Positions 1-9,100 of a stretch of 26,777 nt of DNA are shown in pieces. The stretch is taken from the NCBI GenBank assembly GCA_964623885.1, contig CAZUVM010000241.1, forward strand, positions 1-26,777. Reading direction: 5' to 3'. The translations under genes and the position numbers were made by a program. Position 1 is the stretch's first letter; every line of letters starts with the position of its first letter. The notes under the pieces are model-generated. The model was not told where the DNA came from. It saw only the letters and a program-made list of their open reading frames with translations, and did not search any database. Origin of the DNA: CAZUVM01 sp964623885 (GTDB taxonomy: Bacteria; Verrucomicrobiota; Verrucomicrobiia; Limisphaerales; UBA8199).

Positions 1-202
1 TGCCAACGGCGATCGTTTTGGCCATTTTGTCAACCGCCGCAAGCTTGCCGTGGAAAGGATGGGCTTTCTTGCCTTCTTTGACCCCAGTTTCGCTCTTTTT
101 GGCTGCCGGCTTATTAGTGCTTTGCGCCTGAAGGTGCAAAGGCAGGCCCGCCAGACTGGTGGCGAGCAGAGTTAAAAGCCCGATTTTCAAAAGTGATTTC
201 AT
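1..202 (-). CDS. Small secreted protein, N-terminal part (3' end outside window)
   Basis: The ATG at 202 opens a reading frame that runs off the left edge, giving 67 visible residues that begin MKSLLKIGLLTLLATSLAG. Residues 1-26 look like a Sec signal peptide: two lysines, a hydrophobic core, and a likely cut near LQAQS. A Lys/Ala-rich stretch follows, then HPFHGKLAAVDKMAKTIAVG, which reads like the first strands of a small beta-barrel (DUF5666/CusF-like 'G-x-L-x-x-V-D' start). Small exported proteins of this form are common in Verrucomicrobiota; the function is not known to me. No clear Shine-Dalgarno sequence precedes the ATG. It lies 46 bp downstream of the HAD gene on the same strand and may be read from the same or its own promoter. 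The gene is certain as an open frame; the fold is a guess. Confidence 0.72.
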   Translation of the reverse strand, partial: MKSLLKIGLLTLLATSLAGLPLHLQAQSTNKPAAKKSETGVKEGKKAHPFHGKLAAVDKMAKTIAVG

Positions 203-248
203 ATTCGTTAATGGTTTAGTGGTTTTTAAATCGAACAGCTTCTTGCTA

Positions 249-968
249 TCAAATGCGTTGGATCTGGCAAGTTCTATTACCAGCTAAAACGGAGGCCAAT
301 TCTCCAAATGAAGAGATTTCAAAGGACACAGGCAATTCAGTTGGGCGCGGCGCCTTATGCGGATTGAACCAGCAGGCATCCAAACCGAACTCCACCGCCC
401 CGCGCATGTCCGACTGCCAACTATCGCCGACTACGAGAATGCGATGTTTGGCAGGATTGCCTATCCGACTCAAAGTGATTTCGAAAAACTCGCGGGCGGG
501 TTTGGCCCAACCGATCTCCTCCGAGATGATGAGGTCTGCAATAAGTGGCGCAATGGCTGATTGCTGAACGCGGCGGCGTTGGACAGAGGTCAAACCATTG
601 GTGATAATGGCCGCGCGGCACTGGGGTGGCAATGCGCGAAGCATTTCCACCGCGCCTTCGATCAATTCCGAGCAATCGGCCAAGGCTTGCAGGTAAATGT
701 CGCTGAACTCGGCAGCTGGATGCGACATACCCAATTCGCTTAACAGGAGCTCGAATCTTCGAACTTTGAGAATGGCCGGGGTTGTGCGGCCTGCTTCCAA
801 GTCGGTCCAAAGGGCCTGGTTGATGCGGCGATAGGTAGGAAGACAATCGGGGCCGATCCTCGCGCCGATCCGAGCAAAAGCCTGCTTCAGGGCCAACGAC
901 TCCGCGCGGTCGTAGTCAAATAGCGTCCCGTCCGCATCGAACAAAACCCAATCGTAAGGACTGCCCAC
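249..968 (-). CDS. HAD-family hydrolase, YjjG-like nucleotidase/phosphatase
   Basis: This is a 239-residue haloacid dehalogenase superfamily hydrolase. All four HAD motifs are visible: the DADGT nucleophile loop (Asp11, Asp13), Thr123 in IITNG, Lys156 in GWAKP, and the acidic GDSWQSD motif (Asp182, Asp187). The helical cap between motifs I and II and the 'FDADGTLFDYDRAE' start match the YjjG subfamily, which dephosphorylates (non-canonical) pyrimidine nucleoside monophosphates; the exact substrate here is inferred. An open frame extends to 1040, but that would overlap the upstream PhoH gene by 71 bp. The GTG at 968, one base after the PhoH stop codon (970-972), is the better start and implies translational coupling. 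Cytosolic, no signal peptide. The housekeeping role is likely nucleotide pool cleaning. Confidence 0.88.
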   Translation of the reverse strand: MGSPYDWVLFDADGTLFDYDRAESLALKQAFARIGARIGPDCLPTYRRINQALWTDLEAGRTTPAILKVRRFELLLSELGMSHPAAEFSDIYLQALADCSELIEGAVEMLRALPPQCRAAIITNGLTSVQRRRVQQSAIAPLIADLIISEEIGWAKPAREFFEITLSRIGNPAKHRILVVGDSWQSDMRGAVEFGLDACWFNPHKAPRPTELPVSFEISSFGELASVLAGNRTCQIQRI

Positions 969-969
969 G

Positions 970-2286
970 CTACAAAATGTTCGCCGCCAGCTCTGCGAGC
1001 TCCGAGCGTTCGCCCTTTTGCAATTCGATATGCGCTGCAATCTTCTCGGTTCGAAAGCGGCTTACCACGTAATTGAACCCGTTTGACGAAGAATCAACGT
1101 ACGGATTATCGATCTGGTAGGGATCGCCGGTGAAAACGATTTTCGTGCCGTTGCCCACGCGGGTGATGATGGTTTTGGCTTCGAGCGGCGTGAGGTTCTG
1201 CGCCTCGTCAATGATCATGAATTGATTGGCGATGCTGCGTCCGCGGATATAGCTCAACGCCTCGACCACGATGCTGCCCGACCGCATCAAGTCACCGCTG
1301 CGGCGATGCTCGTGTCCCATGTTGAGATCGCTCAGCATTTCCAGCGCGTCGTGAATCGGCTGCATCCACGGCGCCAGCTTTTCCTCAAGCGAGCCCGGCA
1401 AAAACCCAAGTTCCTTCCCCATGGAGATGGTCGGGCGCGCCACAACGAGGCGGCGGAACTCACGGTCCAGAACGGTCCGCTTGAGGCCGGCGGCCATGGC
1501 CAGCAGGGTCTTGCCGGTGCCCGCTTTGCCCATCAGCGTTACCAGTTTCACCTGGTCGTCAAGCAATGCATCAAAGGCGAAATGCTGCTCCCGATTCCGT
1601 GGTTTGATGCCCCAAACGCCTTCGCGGCAATCCACGATCGGCACCAGCTTCGTGCCGGTAGCGTCGACCTTTGCCAGCGTCGTGCGCTTGGGATTGGTCT
1701 CATCCATGAGCGTGCAGTATTCGTTCGGGAAATACTGTTTGCCGCCGTTGAGCTCCAGTTCGCCATTGGTCCGGAACGCCGCGATTTTGTCGCCGCCAAC
1801 CATGACCTCAATCATGCCGGTATACAGGTCTTTGAGGAGCACGCGGTCATTTTCGTAATCCTCCGCCATGAGGCCCAAAGCGTCTGCCTTTACGCGCAAG
1901 TTGATGTCTTTGCTGACCAGGACGGTCTGGTTCTTGGGCTGAGATTTCTGGATGGAAAGCGCAAGCGACAAAATCCGGTTGTCGGTGGAATCGCTGCTGA
2001 ACAGGGCGTGCCCATTGTGCGCTCCATTGACTTTGGCAAACGCAATTTGCAACTGCCCTTTATTGGGCAGCGACACGCCCTCGCTTAAGTGGCCCGACCC
2101 GCGAAACCCGTCCAGCATCCGCGACACGGTCCGGGCATTCTGTCCCAGCTCGGTCGATTCCCGTTTGAACCGATCAATCTCCTCGATGACTTCGATCGGC
2201 AGCACGACCGTGTTGTCTTCGAAACAGAGCAGCGAGTTTGGATCGTGCAACAAAACATTTGTATCAAGTATGTAATTCTTTTTCAC
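970..2286 (-). CDS. phoH: PIN domain-PhoH ATPase fusion protein
   Basis: 438 residues, the usual length of the PIN-PhoH (YlaK/PhoH2) family. Residues 1-140 form a PIN nuclease domain: ILDTNVLLHD with Asp8, an acidic 'EVIEEIDRFK' helix, SSDSTDNRIL near 98-106 and VLVSKDINL with Asp127. Residues 220-438 form the PhoH P-loop ATPase: Walker A GKAGTGKT (253-260), the 'VARPTISMGKELGFLPG' segment (282-298), Walker B MIIDEAQ (357-363) and FTGDPYQID (385-393). In mycobacteria PhoH2 has sequence-specific RNA helicase and RNase activity; the cellular job in this group is not settled. The start is a GTG at 2284-2286, which lies inside the end of the GST-like gene (23-bp overlap), so the two are very probably co-translated. 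The HAD gene follows after one base. Confidence 0.93.
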   Translation of the reverse strand: MKKNYILDTNVLLHDPNSLLCFEDNTVVLPIEVIEEIDRFKRESTELGQNARTVSRMLDGFRGSGHLSEGVSLPNKGQLQIAFAKVNGAHNGHALFSSDSTDNRILSLALSIQKSQPKNQTVLVSKDINLRVKADALGLMAEDYENDRVLLKDLYTGMIEVMVGGDKIAAFRTNGELELNGGKQYFPNEYCTLMDETNPKRTTLAKVDATGTKLVPIVDCREGVWGIKPRNREQHFAFDALLDDQVKLVTLMGKAGTGKTLLAMAAGLKRTVLDREFRRLVVARPTISMGKELGFLPGSLEEKLAPWMQPIHDALEMLSDLNMGHEHRRSGDLMRSGSIVVEALSYIRGRSIANQFMIIDEAQNLTPLEAKTIITRVGNGTKIVFTGDPYQIDNPYVDSSSNGFNYVVSRFRTEKIAAHIELQKGERSELAELAANIL

Positions 2287-2950
2287 GCGCGAACGACTTG
2301 AATTGAATGCCGGCCATGCGGCGATGCCACGCCTTCAGCCGGTTGTGTTTAGACGGTAATTTGTATCGCCCTGAATACAGGAAGTTACCCAACATGCCAA
2401 AAAGGTCAAAATCCACAAATAACGGACGTTCCGCCATCAGGAAAGGCCTGCAAAAAAGCATTTCCTCAAACGGGATTAGCTTTTGCTCCAAATCGGCGAG
2501 CAGTTCCGGACGGCGTGCCCGCCATTGGCTCAGACAGCCGCGCCCGAACTTGCGTTCCTTGTGCCGGAGAAAAGGCAACTGTTCGCCGGTCGGCATCAGG
2601 TCACGCCAATAGATATCGTTGAGGCGGAAGCAAACGCCTTCGATCGCGTCCTCGATGTGCCGCCACAGAATCGATTGTACTCCCTCCCATTCCCAGGGGA
2701 ACAGCCCCAAGCCGAATTTGGTATCGATGTATTTGGCGATGACTTGGGATTCCTCGCTCACCTCGAAAATCACGGATCGTCCGTCCCTAATGATCGGAAC
2801 GCCGTAATACCGCTGGCGGGTGAGCCGCCAAACCAGTGAACGATCCGAGTTCGGGATGTTGGAGATTTTAAACCTGGCTCCGGAATATTCCAGGATGCGG
2901 CGCTGAACGATGCAAAACGGACTCCAGGGGAACTGAATGAGTTCGATCAT
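2264..2950 (-). CDS. Glutathione S-transferase-like protein
   Basis: 228 residues with a GST layout. The N-terminal thioredoxin-like half (1-85) carries S-P-F-C at 10-13 in the place of the GST/glutaredoxin active-site loop, the VPII segment with the cis-proline of the glutathione-binding fold, and 'EVSEESQVIAKYID' matching the E-S glutathione gamma-glutamyl site. The rest (90-228) is an alpha-helical C-terminal domain. The likely role is thiol transfer or a stress-linked binding function; the substrate cannot be read from sequence. The stop at 2264-2266 lies 23 bp inside the PhoH gene, so it heads a GST-PhoH-HAD operon. The ATG at 2950 has no strong Shine-Dalgarno site. The family is fairly clear; the biochemical activity is not. 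Confidence 0.78.
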   Translation of the reverse strand: MIELIQFPWSPFCIVQRRILEYSGARFKISNIPNSDRSLVWRLTRQRYYGVPIIRDGRSVIFEVSEESQVIAKYIDTKFGLGLFPWEWEGVQSILWRHIEDAIEGVCFRLNDIYWRDLMPTGEQLPFLRHKERKFGRGCLSQWRARRPELLADLEQKLIPFEEMLFCRPFLMAERPLFVDFDLFGMLGNFLYSGRYKLPSKHNRLKAWHRRMAGIQFKSFAREKELHT

Positions 2951-3102
2951 GTCGTGAGCTTCAAGGCCACGCTCAACTTTAGAGCCGCGGTATCAGAGTG
3001 ACAAGCGAAACATGAGATTACGTGAAGTGAACAAGCAAAACCATGGCGCGAGCGAGGCCTAAAGCCTTCGCCCGAGCGCACCACCCGCGATATCTTGCCT
3101 TG

Positions 3103-6100
3103 CTAAGAATTGTTCGCCGGGACAAAAACAGTAACCGTGCCTGTGGCGGTATTTCCTGACGTATCCTTGCTCTGCACGGTGATCGTGTAAGTGCGGCCGG
3201 GACCGTTTTGGGCACGCTCGGAGCGTAGATACAGAGTGAGCGGTCCGGTGATTTGCCAATCCGGGTACTGGTCCCCGTCGCCAAGTCCATTTTGGGGTTC
3301 GCTGCTGGTAACATTGACAATTGAGGAAGTCACCGGAGCGCCGGAGTTGTCGGTGGCCGAGACCGAAATGGTGACGAGGACCATCTGGTGGTTTGGAGGG
3401 GAAAGGACGTTGGGCGTGGCGGTGAGCAGCAAAATCCTCGGCGGCTGAGTATCGTTCACCGTGACGGTGAAACTGCAGCTACTGGCGTTGCCGGAAGCGT
3501 CGATGGCCATGCAATTAATAAGCGTCGCGCCGATTGGGTAGGTTGAACCGGAAAGCGTATTCACTGAGACGCTGACGAACCCCGGGCAGTTGTCAGTAGC
3601 GGTAACCGAGATCGGCACCATCGCCGTGGATTTGCTGGGGTCGGCTGGAACCGAAATGTTGCCTGGGCACCCGACCGTCGAATTCGTGCCGACCGTGACG
3701 GTCATGACCGGCGCCTGGGTATCCACCACAATCACTTTGAAGGTGCAGACGTTCGTGTTTCCAGCCAGATCAGTTGCCACACAAACGACCTGATTCGTTC
3801 CTTTAGGGAAAACCGAACCGGATGGAGGCGTGCACACGAACGTGGCGCCTGGGTGATCGTCCGTCACTATCGGGGCATAAGTCGCGATGGCCGTACACTG
3901 GCCGGGCGCGGCAGGAATGACCATGTCAGCCGGGCAGACGATTTGTGGCGGCCGATCATCGACCACGAGCGTGACCACATTCAACGCTCCCTGAGTGCTG
4001 GAAGGCTGATAATATCCGTCGTCAACGGTGACGGTTCCGCCGGGAACTGGAATCGTTCCATCAAAGTACGCGGTCACAGTGTAAGAACCCGCTCCGGCAG
4101 GCGCCGCCCCAAGGAAAGCGCGGCCGTTGGCATCAGTGATTACCGGGGTGTCGTACGAAGCCGGTCCGGTAACCACAAAGAACACGGTCCGCTCGAACAT
4201 CCAATTCCCCGCGCCGTCGACGAGTGTTGCGGTAATGCCGGTATTAACGCCGGGTTTCACGTAAACCGTTTTGGGCGCAATGCTCAGTGCGGTTGTCTGA
4301 CGGATCAGCGAGAACGGAGTAGTGGCGAAAGAGGGCGCCAGGCCGGTCGAGCCCGGGAAGGAGGCTTTTACGTCATAATTACCGGGCTGGCTCAACAGTG
4401 AAAGCACAGCGTTGGCGTTACCGTGAGCGTCGGTGGTGGCCCAGATTTCTTGGTCTGCCAGTTTGAACACCATGCGCATGCCGGCCAGCGGATTGCCGCC
4501 GGAATCGGTCAGACGAGCAGTAAACGACGCTTGCGTGCCGTAAGCGCCCTGGGCTTGGGCGGCGGTAATGGTGACAGAAGTGGGTGAGAGTTGAGCCGTG
4601 CTGCCGCTGTCAAATTCATCAGGATAATAATAGGCGCCCAGATGGGTATCGAGCGCCACAGTACCTACGCCGTTAACGGCCTGGACCATGAAACGAACGT
4701 CCTGTGAAAGCGTACCATTCAGCGGAAGTTGGCCGGTCCACAGTGTTGAGTCCTGAGCATCCTGAATAAGGTCGATCGACTGCCAGGTGCCCTGGTACGG
4801 GCCGCTCACGGCGGTGAAAGTGACCCAGACCGACTGCATGCCGGCTGCGGGGTCGCCAACCGCATGCACGCTAAACGTGACCATGCCGCCTCCGGGACTG
4901 GTCCTGCCCTGGATACCGGAGAGCGCCGGCGGGGCAGCGGTCGCGGGTGTTTCTGCGGTGCCATCCGAATATGTGTACGCAGAGATATTAGCGCTATAAA
5001 ACATTCGGAAACCCATCGCCGTGAATTCGCGCATAGTGCCAGTTTCGGAAGTTGGTGAGTCCGATTTAAACTGCGCCGGGATGGCCATGAGCCGTGTGTT
5101 CTGGCTGGCCGAGCCGCAAAGCGCGCCGAAGTAGTTCACGTTCCATGGGCGAACGGGGAAGAAAACCTCCGAGATAAAATCGGCATGCACGCCTCGAATT
5201 TCAGTGACGGCTGCCCCGGTTAGAGGCAATACACCGGCAAGATCGGAATAAGTACCGGAGCGAAAACCCACCCCTCGCAAGACCAAACCATTCGCCCCCA
5301 CATTCCGAACCTCCAACGGCAGGATGGGTTCAACCGGATTATTGACCACCCCATCGCCACCGCTGAAATACGTCGCCACGACGTTGCTGCCTTGATCGGA
5401 GTCCGTCAAGGTGACCTGCGTGGGAGTCAGGTTGGGGGTGATAGTAAGATCGGCGTATTGCAGGCCCAGCGTAGCGCCTGGGTCCTGGACGATGGGCTGC
5501 ACCACCGCCACTGAAGCGGCAGATGTTGGCGTTCGCCGCGGCCCGGGGAAATTGACCGCCGACATCGGCAGGCCAAACAACGTCGTTTGCAGATACGTTT
5601 TCACGTGGATAGGTCGCATGGCGGGTGTCCCCTCGACGTAGGCACGTTTAGCGCTAAGCAAGGCTTTCCCGATAGGAATCGGTCCGGGACCAGTCCGGAG
5701 TTGCTGGGCAAAATTCAGGTACAGCCGCTCGCCGTACTCGATGAAGTCGGTGTCGCCGTATTGGTAACCAGTGCCGGCGACGAGAGTCGCGCCTTTGCTG
5801 GCGCAGGCCTCTACCCAATCCGGTGCGAGCGTCACGTAAGGGATGGCGTCCGCATCCACGACGTTGTACCCGGAGTGACAGCCGGCGCTGAAAATGAGCG
5901 AGTTGCTGAAATTAATGGCGCTGTTTTGGAACTCCGACGCAAGAATGTAGGTGCTGTAATCGGCGGCGAGCGCACCCACGGCGGAAAAGTGGCCGGCCAG
6001 GAAAATGATGTCGTGCCGACTGCCGAAGAGCAGCGCCCGCAAATTGTCCGCCGTCCAGCATTGGGAAGGAGCCAGTGTGTTCGGTGAAATCAACTGGTCG

Positions 6101-9100
6101 GCAGCGCCGGCGCCGAGGCTCGCCGTAAATTCGGCCTCGACCGCCTGGGCGTCATCAGCCAGGAAATCGTACCCCGTCACGAGCGAAGCCGCAGGGTTCA
6201 GAGTTCCGTTATTCTTCAGGAAAACGTCGATCAGCGTTCCTACATCGGCGGGAGTTTCCGCCAACCGACCCACAGCGAGATCAGGCAACGGGATCGTCGT
6301 GGTTTTAAGATCCAAATCACAATCGGAGCCATAGGCGTCCTGGCTCAAAACGTAATCGAGGCGAAGACTCGCTTCCGATGGGGTAAGGTCCTTCACCGGC
6401 GGGACATAATTGCGTTCCGGGCCAAGTAAAGCCTCATCGGGATAGCGGAAGAACGGAATGACATTGTCGCCGCCCACGAGCACGACGTATTCGAGCGGGT
6501 TCAAAGCCCGGTAACGGTCGATGATGTCGTGGATTGATTTGGCGACAAGGTTCTTAGCGTAAGGGCAATCGAAGTTCGCATCCGCTTGTGCGTTGAAGAA
6601 GCTGACAATTGGATCGGTGCCCACGTCCACGACTGCGCCATTAACCGCAGTCGCCAGGGTTTGGAGCTTGGCTGAGGCTGCGGCTTGCCCGGCGGCGTCG
6701 CCAGGAAGCCAGCGGTTCAAGTCCGTAAGGATCACGGTTTTGAATCCACCAGCCGATGCGGCGAGCGGTTGCCCGGTGACATTCACCGGCACTGCGCTGA
6801 TACTGCCGCAGGCGCCTGTCTGCTGAGCAATTGTTAGCGTGAATGGGTTATCCGGGCTGAAAACCCCGTTGCGCCCATTCACGCGTACGTAAAACTCGCC
6901 GGAATTGTCCCAGGTGTCGGCAATAATTCCTTCATTAGCGATGCCATCCAAAGCCGAGACGGCGAGGACGCTGGACAACTGAGCGCCGGCGAACGCGCCG
7001 GGAGCGAATGCGCCGGGCGCAAAAGCACCGGGTGCGAAAGCGCCCGGAGCAAAGGCACCGGGTGCAAAGGCACCGGGTGCAAACGCCCCCGGAGCGTAGG
7101 CATCAGGGGCGAACGCGCCTGGAGCGAAGGCGCCAGGTGCAAAGGCACCAGGTGCAAACGCCCCCGGAGCAAAGGCGCCGGGCGCAAACGCACCTGGAGC
7201 GAAAGCCCCCGGGGCAAATGCGCCGGGCGAGAATGCATCCTGGGCAAACGCACCAGGACTAAAAGCGTCGCTTGCGAATGAAGCGCTTAGATGCGTGAGA
7301 TCCTCAGTCGAGGCGAGTTGTTGGTAAGCCGCTGCAATGTCGTTGAAGAGCACCAGGTCATAGTTTTCCGCCAGGCCAGTCACCGTCACGACCACGCGGC
7401 TGCCTGGCTGCACCTTGAATTTAAACCACCGTGACTGAGCGAAGATCGTCAGGCACTGCTGCAGTGTGGCGGACTGCATCCCGGTGTTGCCGGGGTCCTG
7501 GAGCTGCACTTCCGCAGCCAGAGGCCATGATTGGTTCGAGCTATCCAGGACAGTCACCGTGAATGTGGACGTGCTCGTGTTCCCGGCGGAATCGGTCGCG
7601 GTGCACGTCACCACGTTGGTTCCGAGCGGAAGCAGAGCCGTCGCAGGGGGATTGCAGATAACAGGAATCGCGCCGTCACAATTATCCAGTGCTGTGGGAG
7701 TCGCAAACGCCGAGGCGAGGCTGCAGCCGCCAGCGCCGAACTGCGTGACAATGTTGCCGGGTGAATTGATTTTCGGCCCTTCCGTGTCTTTGACCGTGAC
7801 CATTTGGGTTGCGGTGTTTTGATTGCCCGAGGTATCGGTCACCGTCCAGGTAACGAGGGTGGCGCCTTTCGGGAAAACGGCCGGCGCGTTGTTGACGACA
7901 CTGGCCACGCCGCAGTTGTCGGAAGTGACTGGAGTGCCCAGCGCTACTTGAGTTGCGCTGCACTTACCCGGATCGGTGCTCACCACGGCAGCCGGAGGTG
8001 CGGTTATTGAGGGCTTCTCAGTGTCACTCACCGTTACGGTTTGAGTGGCGGTGTTTTGATTCCCTGAAGTGTCAGTTACGGTCCACGTCACCAGGGTTAC
8101 ACCTTTGGCGAAAACAGCCGGCGCGTTGCTGACGACACTGGCCACGCCGCAATTATCAGAGGTGAGCGGTATGCCCAGTACTACTCTGCTTGCACTGCAT
8201 TGGCCGGGATCGGTGTTCACTGCGACGGCGGGAGGAGCGCTGATGGAAGGCTTCTGGGTGTCATTCACCGTCACGGTCTGAGGGGCGCTGTTTTGGTTGC
8301 CGGACGTATCAGTTGCGGTCCACGTGACCAGCGTGACGCCTTTCGGGAAAATAGCCGGCGCGTTGTTGATGACGCTCGCCACGCCACAATTATCGGAAGT
8401 GGTCGGCGTGCCTAAGAGTACTTTGCTTGCAGTGCACTGGCCCGAGTCAGTGCTCACCACCACCGGCGGGGGTGCGGTAATCACTGGCGGTTGGGTGTCC
8501 TTCACCGTAACCGTGAACGAGCACATGCTGGCGTTGCCAGATGGATCGGTGGCTTTGCATTGCACGGTTGTCATTCCGACAGGGAAAACCGAGCCGGACG
8601 GCGGGACGCAAGCCACACCGGCGGAGCCGCTATTATCGGTAGCTGTGACCGTGAAGGTCACTGTCGCGCCGCAAATGCCTGGGTCGGAAGGCTTGTTGAT
8701 TGGAGCCGGACAGGTGATTACGGGCGGTGTGAGGTCAGCAATGGTGCTCACAATCAGCGCGGTATTATTGGTCGAATTAGGATCCGGAACGGGGCAGGAA
8801 ACAGTCGCAGTATTGGTCGCAGGGCCCAGGCGGGAATTACCCACTGAGGCAACGATTGTGATGTTCGCCACACCGCCGCCGGCAATCGTGCCCAGCGAAA
8901 AGCTCAAAACCGACGAACCCGAATACGTGCCCTGGGAGGTCGTGGCAGACGTAAATGAAACGCCCACTGGCAGTGTGTCTTGAAGTACGACGTTGGTTGC
9001 CGTGTCCGGTCCCAGATTTTGCACAGATAGTTGATACGTGAGCGTGCCGCCGAGATTGACCGGCTGGGGAGTCGCCGAGCCAGTCACCGCCAGGTCGGCC

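Noticed and set aside
1222..2088. 288-codon plus-strand frame opposite phoH
   Set aside because: Antisense shadow: the minus strand carries a full PIN-PhoH protein with all motifs; the plus frame has no recognisable domain.
6879..7262. Arg/Pro/Leu/His-rich open frames on both strands across the pentapeptide array, and a CRISPR-like look of regular repeats
   Set aside because: They are frame shadows of the 15-bp A-P-G-A-F repeat. There are no spacers between units, so it is not a CRISPR array.
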